In this document: one piece after another, positions 34,015 through 44,314 of the stretch
Numbering within the stretch: the stretch's first letter is position 1
Layout of the letters: the number at the start of each line of letters is the position of its first letter
Origin: Zea mays
Lineage: Eukaryota; Streptophyta; Magnoliopsida; Poales; Poaceae
Assembly (NCBI RefSeq): GCF_902167145.1
Contig: NC_050104.1
Coordinates: forward strand, 99,831,849-99,895,848
Length of the DNA: 64,000 nucleotides
Direction: 5' to 3'
Program-made: the position numbers and the translations under genes
Notes under the pieces: model-generated
Database searches by the model: none
What the model was told of the DNA's origin: nothing
What the model saw: the letters and a program-made list of their open reading frames with translations, nothing else

Positions 34015-36048
34015 GACACGGGGCGACTCATGCTTGGTGAAGCGGTTCAGATAATCAACAGGCGAGTCTTAGTGCTCGAAAATGAGGAAAAACACGGCTC
34101 CGTGCCGAAATTACATACATGTTCAGGCCTCGACAGCCATAATGAACAAAAACACTGGCATTCGATGTGCCATTACAAACGGAACTCCGGTTCCCCCTCC
34201 GCAGGTACAAACAACCCCACTCGATAAGGGGGAAGGCCTGTGGAGCAACAGAAGACTGACGAGCGGCTCGCCGCCGCCCGCTCTGACTACGACGATAACG
34301 GCCCCCGCTCCGGGTGGCCGAACTGCAGCAGCGTAGACCCTAGGGTGGGCGCTGCTGCAATCTTGCCCTCGCCCACACCGACGCTCGAGGGGCGAGGACA
34401 AGTACAGAGAGTCGGAGGCCCGAGGCGCGGATGGTGGCGGTGATCCCGTCGGCGACGGGGACTTCTCGAACCGCCTCCGCTTCGGCACCGGAGGCAGGGG
34501 CCATCAGCCCTCCGGCAGATCCCCACTCAAATCCTCCCGGACGAGTGGGGCACCGGCCCCCGCGTGAAGATGCCACGCCGGTGCAAAGGCAGGACCGCCC
34601 CAGAACACGAACGCCGCCCTAGCAGCGCGCGACATCTGGGGTGGCCCTCTCGTGCACACGGCGCGGCAGCCGCCCTCCGGCAGGAGGGGCCGCCGGGAGC
34701 CAAGCCGACGAGCCCGACACGCTGGAGGTGACGACGCTCACCGTCGACCAGCCCCGCGTTGTCGAAGTCCGGGCCGCCCGCAGGGCCAGTGAGCGCCCTC
34801 TCCCTCGAACGCCACGGGAGAGGGTGACCCACGAATCCGCGCGGGAGGTAGAGCGCCGGCTCAGCCCGGCCCCCACCCCAGCAAGGATGATGAACATCCT
34901 TGAAGCTGAGGGTGGGACCAAGATCGCAGCCCGGCTTGCTTCTCCCCACCTAGGAACTGGTGGTCACCGTCTTGGGTGACCGCCGGTGGAGGGATGCAGC
35001 CGGGCTGCATGATGAAAATCCTTGAAGCCGAACGATGGCTGAAAGGTACCAACTCCCACGGAGTTGCGTTCCTCCAACGATGAGGCGAAAAGACGGCGGG
35101 TATCCCCCATCCGGGGGCTTGGAAGGTGGAGAGACGCGATCCATAAGGGAGCGAGAAGACATGGTCGCCCTCCTTTTAAAGGCAACTCTCCCTACTTGCA
35201 CCCCCAACCGTCACGGGCTGAGTATTCTCCAACACGTCCCAAGGCCCTCCCCTGCGGCGCGGGGGCTGGGTCCCGCATGTCATGCAAACCGGCTCAGAGC
35301 AGAAGAAGCCAAACCACCGCGCGTGGTGCACTCAACCGCCCAGCGGTTACAAGTGACCCTCCACTTTTGCCCAGACCAACGGGCGAGAGAGGCGGGCAGC
35401 CATGCAGGCGGCATGCAACCGCGCCAAGTGGACGCGCTTCTCCGACTCCCAACGCGCCCAGCCTGGAGGCCTAGGCCCACGCGTCACGCAACCGGCGCGC
35501 CGGATGCTGCATGCAAGCAACTGCACCACCACTTGCGCCACCACCGCGCCTCCTGGATTGCGGAACCAATACCGCGACTCGAGGCGACCCAGCGCACGGC
35601 CCAGCAGCGCCAGCCTGGCGCGACGGTCAATGCGGCCAAAAGTGGGCCGGCAGTAATGACGGTGGCAGGCGGGCGGGAGCAGCGGTCACGTCGTCAGCCA
35701 AGCTCACGTCCCATCCGGGGGCAGCAAGAGAACCCCCTCTCACGGCGTGAAAACGACGCGCCCGTGATCCGTTCCTCGAATGGCTCGCGCACGCGCAACG
35801 GCCGCCCCGCCAACCACTCGCCCCGTCGCATTAACTCCGCGGCGGGACAAACAGCGCTTCTGGCAGGAGAAGCGGGCGACGCTTCGCCTTCGCCGTGATA
35901 ACCGCGCCAAAAAAGGTATGCCACGTCGTTCGATTTCGTATCCTTTTCCTTTTTTCCTCTTTTTCTATCTCTTGCAACAGGGACCGGGAAAGGGGGATAC
36001 CCCGAAAAGGATCCTTCCCCGTGAAGGAACCGGGCTCCGAGCCCCCCT

Positions 36049-36255
36049 ACTGATCGAAGGTTCGAAGGCTGGCCCCCCGAGGGGTTCAACAGCCGCCTCA
36101 GATCGCGTGGGCCCTACACCCACTACTGGTCAGAGGTTCGAAGGCCGGCCCCCCGAAGGGTTCCACGGCCGCCTCAGGCTACTCGGGCTCCGCGCCCATT
36201 ACTGATCAGGGGTTCGAAGGCTGGCCCCCGAAGGGTTCACAGCCGCCTCAGACGC
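36049..36255 (+). repeat. 75-bp tandem repeat, three copies, in the Huck1 3' region
   Basis: Units start near 36049, 36124 and 36200, each with ACTGATCxxxGGTTCGAAGG followed by a GGCCCCCCGA run and GCCGCCTCAG. Huck2 has the same array near 59030-59215. Confidence 0.85.
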
Positions 36256-36984
36256 CGAGCGAGGGATGACCAGGGGTACGTTCGATACATAACCAAGGCT
36301 CGGGCTGCGCTCTCGAGGTACCCTAGGACATTTCCGAGACCAGCGGGAGCGATCTTGTAACGGAATCCCATCGGAGGGAGGCATCGAGCCCTCGGACCCC
36401 GTCGCCAGGGGACCGGGTCCGGCAGATCACCCGCAGGTACTTTTGGGCGTGCCTCTGGGCCCCTAGCCGACCCCTAACGAACGGGGCACGGACGTCCACT
36501 CGGATTACCCGCTTGTAGCTCACCGGAGACACCATGTTCGGCGCCCATCGAGGGTAACATGGCGCTTTCCCCCCCTCCTCCTTGCGGAAAGGCGACGCAG
36601 GGGCGTATGTAAAAAGCCGAGTCTGTCCCTGATCGTCCTCTCGCCCTGTGCGGAGGCTCGGGGGCTGCTCTCGCAAACCCGGCTCCGGCCGAACCGTTGA
36701 CAGCGTCAACATACCAGCCCGAGAACTTGGGCCCCGACCGTACACCCGGGCTACGACCAGTTCGCATGAGGGAACAACCAGGCCAGCCGAAGCATTACGC
36801 AAGGCATTAAGACCTCGGAGGAGTGAAACCACTCCTCCGAGGCCTCGGGGGCTACACCCGGCGGGTGCGCTCGCGCGCACCCACCGGAACAAAATGCAAC
36901 CGAGAAAGGCTGGTCCCCTTGCAAAAAAGTGCGACAGAAGCCTCCAAGCGAGTGCTAACACTCACTTCGAGGCTCGGGGGCTAC

Positions 36985-38713
36985 TGTCGGGGACCCTAAT
37001 TAGGGGTACCCTCAAGACGCCTAATTCTTAGCTGGTAACCCCCATCAGCATAAAGCTGCAAAGGCCTGATGGGTGCGATTAAGTCAGGGATCAGTCCGTT
37101 CGAGCGACTCGATCATGCCTCGCCCGAGCCTAGCCTCGGACAAGGGCAGCCGACCCTGGAGGAACTCCGTCTCGCCCGAGGCCCCCCTCCAACGGCGGAC
37201 ACATCTCCGGCTCGCCTGAGGCCCTGCCTTCGCTAAGAAGCAACCCTGACTAAATCGCCGCACCGACCGACCGAATCGCAGGAGCATTTAACGCAAAGGT
37301 GGCTTGACACCTTTGTCCTGACACATGCCCCCCGGCAGAGCCAAAGTGACCGCCGTCACTTCGCCGCTCCACTGACCGGCCTGACAAAAGGACAGCGCCG
37401 CCTGCGCCACTCCGACTGCAGTGCCACTTGACAGAGTGAGACTGACAGGCAGTCAGGCCCTGCCAAAGGCACCATAGGAAGCTCCGCTCCGCCCGACCTA
37501 GGGCTCGGACTCGGGCTAAGTCCCGGAAGACGGCGAACTCCGCTCCGCCCGACCCAGGGCTCGGACTCGGGCTAAGTCCCGGAAGACGACGAACTCCGCT
37601 CCGCCCGACCCAGGGCTCGGACTCGGGCTAAGTCCCGGAAGACGGCGAACTCCGCTCCGCCCGACCCAGGGCTCGGACTCGGGCTAAGTCCCGGAAGACG
37701 GCGAACTCCGCTCCGCCCGACCCAGGGCTCGGACTCGGGCTAAGTCCAGGAAGACGGCGAACTCCGCTCCGCCCGACCCAGGGCTCGGACTCGGGCTCAG
37801 CCCCAGAAGACGACGAACTCCGCTCCGCCCGACCCAGGGCTCGGACTCGGGCTCAGCCCCAGAAGACGACGAACTCCGCTTCGCCCGACCCCAGGGCTCG
37901 GACTCCGCCCTGGCCTCTGCCGAACGACCTCCGCCTCGCCCGACCCAGGGGCTCGGACTCGGCCTCGGCCATGGAAGACAGACTCGACCTCGGCTTCGGA
38001 GGAGCCTCCACGTCGCCCAACCTAGGGCGAAGGCCAGCCACGTCAACAGGAAGCGCCATCATCACCCTACCCCAAGCCGACTCGGCCCGCAGAGAACAAG
38101 ACCGGTGTCCCATCTGGCTAGCTCCGCCAGATAGGCAATGATGGCGCCCCGCAAGCTCTGTGACGACGGCGGCTCTCAGCTCTCTTACGGAAGCAGGAGG
38201 ACGTCAGCAAGGACTCAACCGCTCCGACAGCTGTCCCTCCGCCAGGCTCCGTTGCTCCTCCGACGGCCACGACATCACACCAGCTGGGTGCCAAGATCTC
38301 TCTGGCTGCCACATCGGCATGTACTTAGGGCACTAGCTCTCCCCCGCTAGACACGTAGCACTCTGCTACACCCCCGTTGTACACCTGGATCCACTCCTTA
38401 CGACTATAAAAGGAAGGACCAGGGCCCTCTTAGAGAGGGTTGGCCGCGCGGGGACGAGGACGAGACAGGCGCTCTCTTGGGGCCGCTCGCTTCCCTCACC
38501 CGCGTGGACGCTTGTAACCCCCTACTGCAAGCTCATCCTACCTGGGCGCGGGACGAACACGAAGGCCACCGGATTTCCACCTCTCTCACGCCCATCTCCG
38601 GCCGCCTCGCTTCCCCCCTTCGCGCTCGCCCACGCGCTCGACCCATCTGGGCTGGGGCACGCAGCGACATTCACTCGTCGGCTTAGGGACCCCCCGGTCT
38701 CGAAACGCCGACA
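36985..38713 (+). repeat. Huck1 3' LTR
   Basis: 1729 bp, TGTCGGGGACC to CGCCGACA, TATA box at 38405. About eight 56-bp units at 37482-37910. It is 55 bp longer than the 5' LTR, about one repeat unit. Confidence 0.92.
38405..38412 (+). promoter_or_regulatory. Huck1 3' LTR TATA box
   Basis: TATAAAAG at the same LTR position as 25924. Could drive read-out transcription into Grande sequence. Confidence 0.75.
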
Positions 38714-38718
38714 CCATT

Positions 38719-40735
38719 AAGACGGCATATAAGACCTTCTCCAATTCTGTATAATTCTTCTTTGATAGACTAAGGACTTCGGAGACAAAGTATATTGGGG
38801 CTTGCTTTTTGGTTTGTCCCTCAAGTTTTTCTTGAACAAGTGCCGCACTCACTGCTGAATGCGAAGCTGCCACGTACAGCAATAGAGGAGCCCCTGGCGT
38901 TGGTGGAGTTAACGTCGTTAGGTCTATCAAATATTGCTTCAGCTCTTCGAAGGCTCTCTGCTGAGCTGATCCTCATTGAAAGACTTCGGCTGACTTCAGC
39001 ACTTCGAAGAATGGTAAATTTCTCTCTGCTGATCTAGATATGAATCGATTGAGAGATGCCAGTCTTCCTGTTAGTCGTTGAGCCCCCTTCTTTGTGCTTG
39101 GCGGCTCCATCCGAAGAATAGCTTCGATCTTATTTGGATTAGCTTCGATTCCCTTTGTTGAGACCAGACAACCAAGGAATTTCCCCTTCTTTACTCCGAA
39201 GGCACACATCTCTGGATTCAGCTTCAGACCAGCCTATCTGAAATTAGCGAATGTCTCCTGCAGATCAGCAATGTGATTTTCTTTCTTGGTGCTTTTTACT
39301 ATAATATCATCAACATAGGTTAGCACATTTCTGCCTATCTGAGAATGGAGAACCTTCGTTGTCATTCTGCTGAAGCTTCCTCCAGCGTTCTTGAGCCCCT
39401 CAGGCATCCGAAGATAACAATATGTTCCACTAGGGGTTATGAAGCTGGTTTTTGGCTCATCCTCTTTCTTCATCCAAATTTGATGGTAGCCTGAATAACA
39501 ATCTAGCAGACTCATAAGCTCTGATGAAGCTGCTGCGTCAACTAGGGAATCTATCCTTGGCAGTGGAAACTCATCCTTCGGACAAGCCTTGTTGAGATCA
39601 GTAAAATCAATACACATCCTCCATTTGCCATTGGCCTTTTTTACCATAACAGTGTTGGCCAGCCGTTCTGGATACTTCACTTCTCTGATAACTCCGGCGC
39701 TGAGAAGTCTTTTTACTTCATTTCGAGCACCTTCGGCCTTGTCATTAGACATCTTCCGAAGCCTCTGCTTTCTAGGTCTGAAGGATGGATCGACATTGAG
39801 CGAGTGTTCAATAACATCCCTGTTAACACCACAGAGATCGTTAGCTGACCATGCAAAGACATCTTTGTTGTTGAACAGAAACCTTATCAAGTTTTTCTCT
39901 TGTTCCTCAGACAATTGAGATCCAAGCAGCACCTTCTGCTCTACGATATCTTCACATAAAAGCATGGGTTTCGGTTGATCGGCCGAAGCAGCCTTCTCCC
40001 TTCTGTACTTGTACTGTTTACAAGCTTCGACTTCATCTATGTTGTGGATTGCCTTTGAATCTGTCCAATTCCCCTCAGCCTTTCTGGCAGCTTCCTGACT
40101 CCCATGAACAGCAATAGGTCCTTGAACCGAAGGTATCTTCATGCAAAGATATGTTGGATAAAGAATTGCTTCGAAAGCATTGAGTGTTCCGCGACCAATG
40201 ATTGCATTGTAAGGGTACTCCATGTCGACAATGTCAAACACAACTTGCTCAGTCCTTGTATTGTTGACAAATCCGAAGGTCACTGGCATGGTAATCTTAC
40301 CAAGCGCTACAATTTGTCTTCCTCCGAAGCCACAAAGAGGGTGCGTAGCATCATGAATCTTGTCTTCTGGCTCTTGCATCTGTCTGAAGGCTTTAGCAAA
40401 TATAATGCCGGCTGCACTGCCTGTGTCAACCAAAACATTGTGGACGAGAAATCCTTTGATGACACAAGATATGACCATAGCATCATTGTGAGGGTAATCT
40501 TTGAGCTGAAGGTCCTCTTGGGAGAAGGTAATTGGGATATGAGACCATCTTGACTTGATGAAGGGTCCCTGTACCCCGACATGTTGTACCCTTCTCTGTG
40601 CCTCCTTCTTCTGCTTCTTATTGGTCGGTTCTGAGCACGATCCGCCTGTTATTGGGAGCACCAGCTTTGTAGCCGAAGCAACGCTAGCTTTGTTGTTGAA
40701 CGAAGCCATCAACTCAGAAAGTGGAAGTGAGTTCA
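38719..40735 (-). pseudogene. pol: Grande gag remnant-protease-RT-RNase H part
   Basis: Read right to left from the ATG at 40709: a short Lys-rich piece (MASFNNKASV, then NKKQKKEAQRRV) that may be all that is left of gag, protease (NVLVDTGSAAGIIF), and RT with KWRMCIDFTDLNKACPK, SLLDCYSGYHQI and the YVDD catalytic motif (LTYVDDIIVKS). The first RNase H begins at PGAPLLLYVAAS and runs to LYAVLMV, where the Huck insertion cuts it. Breaks: TAG at 39234-39236 and TGA at 38973-38975 (Trp expected). It continues at 24554. A normal-length gag is missing: only about 0.4 kb separates the PBS from protease. Confidence 0.87.
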
Positions 40736-40738
40736 CCG

Positions 40739-40752
40739 GAGGTGGGCGCCAA
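40739..40752 (-). other. Grande primer-binding site
   Basis: On the minus strand the first bases after the 5' LTR read TTGGCGCCCACC. The TGGCGCC start pairs with a tRNA CCA end, similar to other Tat elements. Confidence 0.65.
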
Positions 40753-41380
40753 TGTTGAGGACTTGTTCTCAAATGCAATGAATTAAGAACAAGGCAACAT
40801 AAAATGTTAAACGTTAATGCCCTTCGTCCGCTGAAGCATTATCTCCCTTAGGATATAATGAACTTCGGACGAAGACCATAAGCAAAATATCACGAAGGTC
40901 TTACCTTCGTGATTAGTTCTATAGAACAATGTAAACAATGCTAGAATATGAAAAATTAAAGAAATTTATATCAAAGACAGATATTATTAAACATATATTT
41001 TATTATACAAACTTAAATATCAAAACATAATATTTAAGTACATTTATACCTTTGCCTTGACAAAGAACAATAATTCCAGTGTGATGCGTCAATGATTACA
41101 GAATTGCGTGAACAGTAAAGGTGTACTGTTCATCTATTTATAGGCACAGGACGCAGCCTGTGAGAAATTACAATCATACCCCTTACAAAAGATTACAATT
41201 ATGACTTAGACCCTTATGGACTAAGAAGTCATTTCATCTTTAAGTCGGTTTGAACCCTCGTCTTCAGATACATTATAATACCGAAGCTTCATGAGAGGTA
41301 GCTTCGACACTACGTTTAAGCGGATTTGCCGAAGGTGTGTCTTCCTGCAGGACCTTCGGCGACGAAGCATGACCCCAACA
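40753..41380 (-). repeat. Grande 5' LTR
   Basis: 628 bp partner of 17677-18304. It differs at about 17 sites by hand count and has no indels, so lengths match exactly. Confidence 0.92.
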
Positions 41381-41439
41381 TTACGTTTTCATTTCTCATG
41401 TACTATACAAATCAAGAGTAATTTGATTATTTGAGCCAC

Positions 41440-41990
41440 TAAATTAATTGATTTGAAAATGTGACCAACTATAGAGTTGCATAACTTTTCAAGATCTATA
41501 AGTTCTATTTTGATAGTTTCTACATCCGATGCCGTTTACAAAATTTGAATTTCAAATTTGAAAACTTCACACAAATTTTTCAATGATAAGCTGATTTCAA
41601 ATAAAAAAATTGTCAATTACAAAGTTTCATTACATTTCAAGACTTACAACTTTTATTTTGGTGGTTTTTCCAGCCGAGGTAATTTAAAAAAATTCAAATT
41701 TTAAAATTCAAACATAGTTTTGCATGACAAGATGATTTCAAACCAAAACATTGTCAACTACAAAGTTTCATAACTTTTCAAGACCTACAACTTTTCTGTT
41801 GATAGTTTTTCCATTCGACGCTGTTTTCAAAATTCAAATTTTAAATTTTTTAAATTCAGACATAGTTTTCGTTGACAAGATGACTTCAAATAAAAAAGTT
41901 GCCAACTACAAAATTCTATAACTTCTCAAGATCTACAAAGTTTTATGATGGTTGTTTAGTCATTTGTTCATCTCACATGATGGTTCTAAC
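41440..41990. repeat. Degenerate tandem array of about 140 bp inside CACTA-C
   Basis: Four diverged units recognisable by the CAACTACAAAGTTTCATAAC / TTTCAAGACCTACAACTTTT core, starting near 41464, 41608, 41748 and 41895. They are AT-rich and non-coding. Confidence 0.7.
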
Positions 41991-42231
41991 ATTATTCAAA
42001 AATCTTGTACATCTCTTTTGTAATTTCATAAACTACGAGAGAGATAGGTTTTATGAATAAATTTATTTTTATTTTGTCATATGAAGAAATGATCAAAATA
42101 TAAATTGTATATCTTGATGAGTTATAAAAATTTGTAGTTGAAAACTTTTCCATTTGAATTAATTTACTGCCTTAAAATATGATTTTTAAATTGTCTTTGC
42201 ATAGTGTCCAAAATAAAACACTCCGTAAAGA

Positions 42232-42401
42232 AACTCTTTGTCGTGTGTTAAAAAAACACTCGGCAACGAGTTTCTTTGCCGAGTGTTTTTTTACCGAGGG
42301 TTCTTTGCTTGACACTCGGCAAAGAGCTTCTTTGCCGAGTGCCCGAAAAAAACACTCGACAAATCATTTGACACTCGACAAAGAGCCGAATTCCCGTAGT
42401 G
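42232..42401. repeat. CACTA-C right subterminal repeats
   Basis: Alternating orientations of ACACTCGGCAAAGA / TCTTTGCCGAGTGT, with near-palindromic pairs at 42250-42290 and 42310-42345, ending in the GTAGTG terminus. Confidence 0.8.
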
Positions 42402-42426
42402 TGTGTAAGTTTCACCAAAATATAGC

Positions 42427-42497
42427 TACCGAAGACCGCTCAATCATTTCACGGTAATGAGAGTTGTTACCGTGAAATGACTAAGCGATCTTCAGTA
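42427..42497. repeat. 71-bp foldback (31-bp arms, 9-nt loop)
   Basis: Arms 42427-42457 and 42467-42497 are inverted complements at 27 of 31 positions. The inner 13 bases (TTTCACGGTAA side) are perfect. The loop is TGAGAGTTG. It could be a small foldback transposon or a hairpin RNA source. Confidence 0.8.
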
Positions 42498-43315
42498 ATC
42501 ATATCTTGAATATATATATACTCTATTTATCACCTTGGTGATGGGTGTAAGGAAAATGGACCCCGAACCATTTGGCTCAATAGGTTTTGGTGTTTGATGA
42601 TTAACTGTAGCATCCCAAAATCCTAACCCAGGTTTGAAACCCTAATCTACCCTTTCCCCTCCTTTCATCCTCTAATTCCAAGAACTCCCTTAGATTTTCT
42701 TTCATCATATGCATACACTTTGTTTGATCACAAGCACCTCACTTAGATTCTATTTTCTAACACCTAGATTATATACAAAATAAATTGTTCAAAAGAAAAA
42801 GATGCAAAAAGGGAAATAGGAATTAGAAAGTAAAAAGAAAAAGAGAAAAACCCTCCCCTCCCCCTGCTGGGCCGACTCCCGGCCCAAACCCGCGGCCTCC
42901 CCCCCCCTCGTGCCCTCGCTCCTCCTCCTCTCTCGGCCCATCTCCGGCCTGCCTCCGCGCGCGCGCCAGCCCGCTCCGCACCCCGCCTCTCTCTCACTAA
43001 CAAGCCAGCCCCACCTGCCAGCCGCCCTCTCTCGCGCGCCCGCTCCCACTAGCAGACCGGCCCCACCGGTCAGCCGCTTCATCGTCCTCCCCGCATACGA
43101 CGCCCCGCCGTCCCTTCACCGCCGTCCCTTCACCGCCGTCCCCTCACCGCACAGGAAGAGTTCGGCACCGCCCCGTCCTCCCCCCTTGACCAACGTCCTT
43201 GCCGGTACCGCCCCGCCGTGGCGTCTCATCGGCGGCGCTGTGCGGCATTTATGGCCGGCACTGTGCAGCTCGCCGGCGTCCGCCGAGCTCCGCCGCTCCC
43301 CTCCCCTCGGGCGCC

Positions 43316-43323
43316 TATAAAAG
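43316..43323 (+). promoter_or_regulatory. Tekay-like 5' LTR TATA box
   Basis: TATAAAAG within GGGCGCCTATAAAAGGGTCG. A CCGGTGAGTCC splice-donor-like sequence follows about 100 bp downstream (43421), so a spliced leader is possible. Conserved at 51735. Confidence 0.8.
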
Positions 43324-44125
43324 GGTCGCCCCGATCTCCTTCTTCCCTGCACCGGCCTCGGCCACTCCCCTCCTCCCCTCACCCGAACGCAATTCGCGAA
43401 GCGCCGTCGTCATCCCCCTCTCCGGTGAGTCCTTTCCCCCTCCTCCCTCTCCCTCTCCGTTGGTCCAGCGAGAAATTAAGTGAGCCGAGCAGCTCCCTCA
43501 CGAGGCCACAAACCCGAAGCACCACTTCCTAGCCCCCGTCCCCCACCCAGAGCCCACCGGCGGCGATCCCCGCCGCAGAACTCCGCCCCCTCCCCGTGGG
43601 CAGCCCCCTCCCAACCCCCTCTGACCGAATTGAGCCTACTCTTAGAATCGCCAGCCTCTGCCCACGCTAAACCACCCCCCCTTGGACCGAGAACCGGGCC
43701 ACCGGTGGCAAGCCGCCGTCAAGCTCACCGGCGGCCGGCCCTTCTCCCTCGCTCGGCCGGTTCGCCACGCCGTCTGGCCGCAATGCCGTTTGGCCGCAAC
43801 GCCGTCTGGCCGCAACCCCCGCTCTCGCTGGCAAGCGGGCCCGCAGCGACGCCGTCACCCTCGCGCACCGCGCCGTCTCCCCCTCGCTCATGGGCCGCCG
43901 CTAGGCCGTAAGCGCTCCCGCGCGCGCGCTCGCGCCCGGGGTGGGCCAAAAACCTTGTCGCCAGCCCAAGAAAGGAGAATTCTCTTTTCTTTTTCTTTTC
44001 CACCCTTTTTCCCATTTAAATAGTGTTCTCAATATTTTATGCATCAAAAATTATCAAAAAGGATTTCCAAGGTCACATACCATAATGATGTTAGAAAATG
44101 ACACACTATAATTAGTAAACCACTA

Positions 44126-44314
44126 TTGATTTATTGTTTTATTGCCTGTTTCCTAGAAGAAGCGGGGACCGCAGATCCGGAACCCGTAGCCCCGGAAGAA
44201 GGGCCGGAGCCTGAACTTCCGGAAGTAGATCTTCTGTGCCAGGAGAGCTTCAACGAAGGCAAGTCCATCCTTCCCTTGATGCATAAATTACCTATTCTCT
44301 CTACCACTGCCTAG
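44126..44314 (+). CDS. Acidic 62-residue LTR-internal ORF (5' LTR copy)
   Basis: Open frame with a strongly acidic Pro/Glu core (PEPVAPEEGPEPELPEVD) and then LLCQESFNEGK. It follows a TTTCCTAG-type splice acceptor near 44150, so the core could be an exon joined to an LTR leader donor. The other LTR carries the same frame at 52511-52699 with one residue changed. Function unknown. LTR pairs are identical at birth, so conservation between them is not evidence of selection. Confidence 0.35.
   Translation: MIYCFIACFLEEAGTADPEPVAPEEGPEPELPEVDLLCQESFNEGKSILPLMHKLPILSTTA

Larger units (their letters stand above)
32848..36984 (+). other. Huck1 3' internal non-coding region
   Basis: 4.1 kb of GC-rich sequence between integrase and the 3' LTR. 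Frames are long and overlapping on both strands with no recognisable domain. The corresponding 58276-62178 region of Huck2 has different stops and indels. It contains dispersed 60-bp repeats, a 75-bp triple repeat, many CTCGG/CCGAG words, and ends in the purine tract GAGGCTCGGGGGCTAC (36969-36984). Confidence 0.7.
24559..38713 (+). mobile_element. Huck-type Tat/gypsy LTR retrotransposon (Huck1)
   Basis: 14,155 bp with LTRs 24559-26232 and 36985-38713, both TGTCGGGGACC to CGCCGACA. Perfect 5-bp TSD CCATT (24554-24558 and 38714-38718). Order: LTR, PBS, gag, protease, RT, RNase H, second RNase H-like domain, integrase, a 4.1-kb non-coding 3' region, polypurine tract, LTR. It is inserted into Grande pol. 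LTR sequence, size and the long GC-rich 3' region fit maize Huck. Several stops and frameshifts make it non-autonomous. Confidence 0.9.
17677..41380 (-). mobile_element. Grande-type Tat/gypsy LTR retrotransposon
   Basis: The LTRs at 17677-18304 and 40753-41380 are both exactly 628 bp and both run TGTTG to CAACA. Perfect 5-bp TSD TTACG (17672-17676 and 41381-41385). The element is transcribed on the minus strand: PBS beside the right LTR, then protease-RT-RNase H-integrase leftwards, then a long 3' region with an antisense (plus-strand) accessory gene, then the left LTR. LTR length, order and antisense gene fit the maize Grande family. My hand count of LTR differences is about 17 in 628. A Huck element (24559-38713) is inserted between RT/RNase H blocks. 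Net length is about 9.5 kb, shorter than a full Grande, with little room for gag. Confidence 0.88.
17506..42401. mobile_element. CACTA-C: small non-autonomous CACTA hosting Grande and Huck
   Basis: The left end is CACTACCGGACTCGTGTTCT at 17506. The right end is the complement of CACTACGGGAATTCGGCTCT, ending at 42401. Both ends share CACTAC-GG and CTCTTTG/TTCTTTG cores. Perfect 3-bp TSD TGT (17503-17505 and 42402-42404). Subterminal ACACTCGGCAAA motifs are present at both ends. Removing the nested Grande leaves only about 1.19 kb, non-coding apart from a degenerate tandem array, so the element depended on transposase supplied in trans. Confidence 0.85.

Noticed and set aside
35035..35898. A 287-codon frame in the Huck1 3' region, and similar frames at 58178-60215
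   Set aside because: Not conserved as one frame between Huck1 and Huck2; GC-rich sequence opens several frames at once.
43480..44023. Pro/Arg-rich frames in both Tekay LTRs (also 51637-52460)
   Set aside because: GC-rich promoter DNA open on several frames, changed by indels between the two LTRs.
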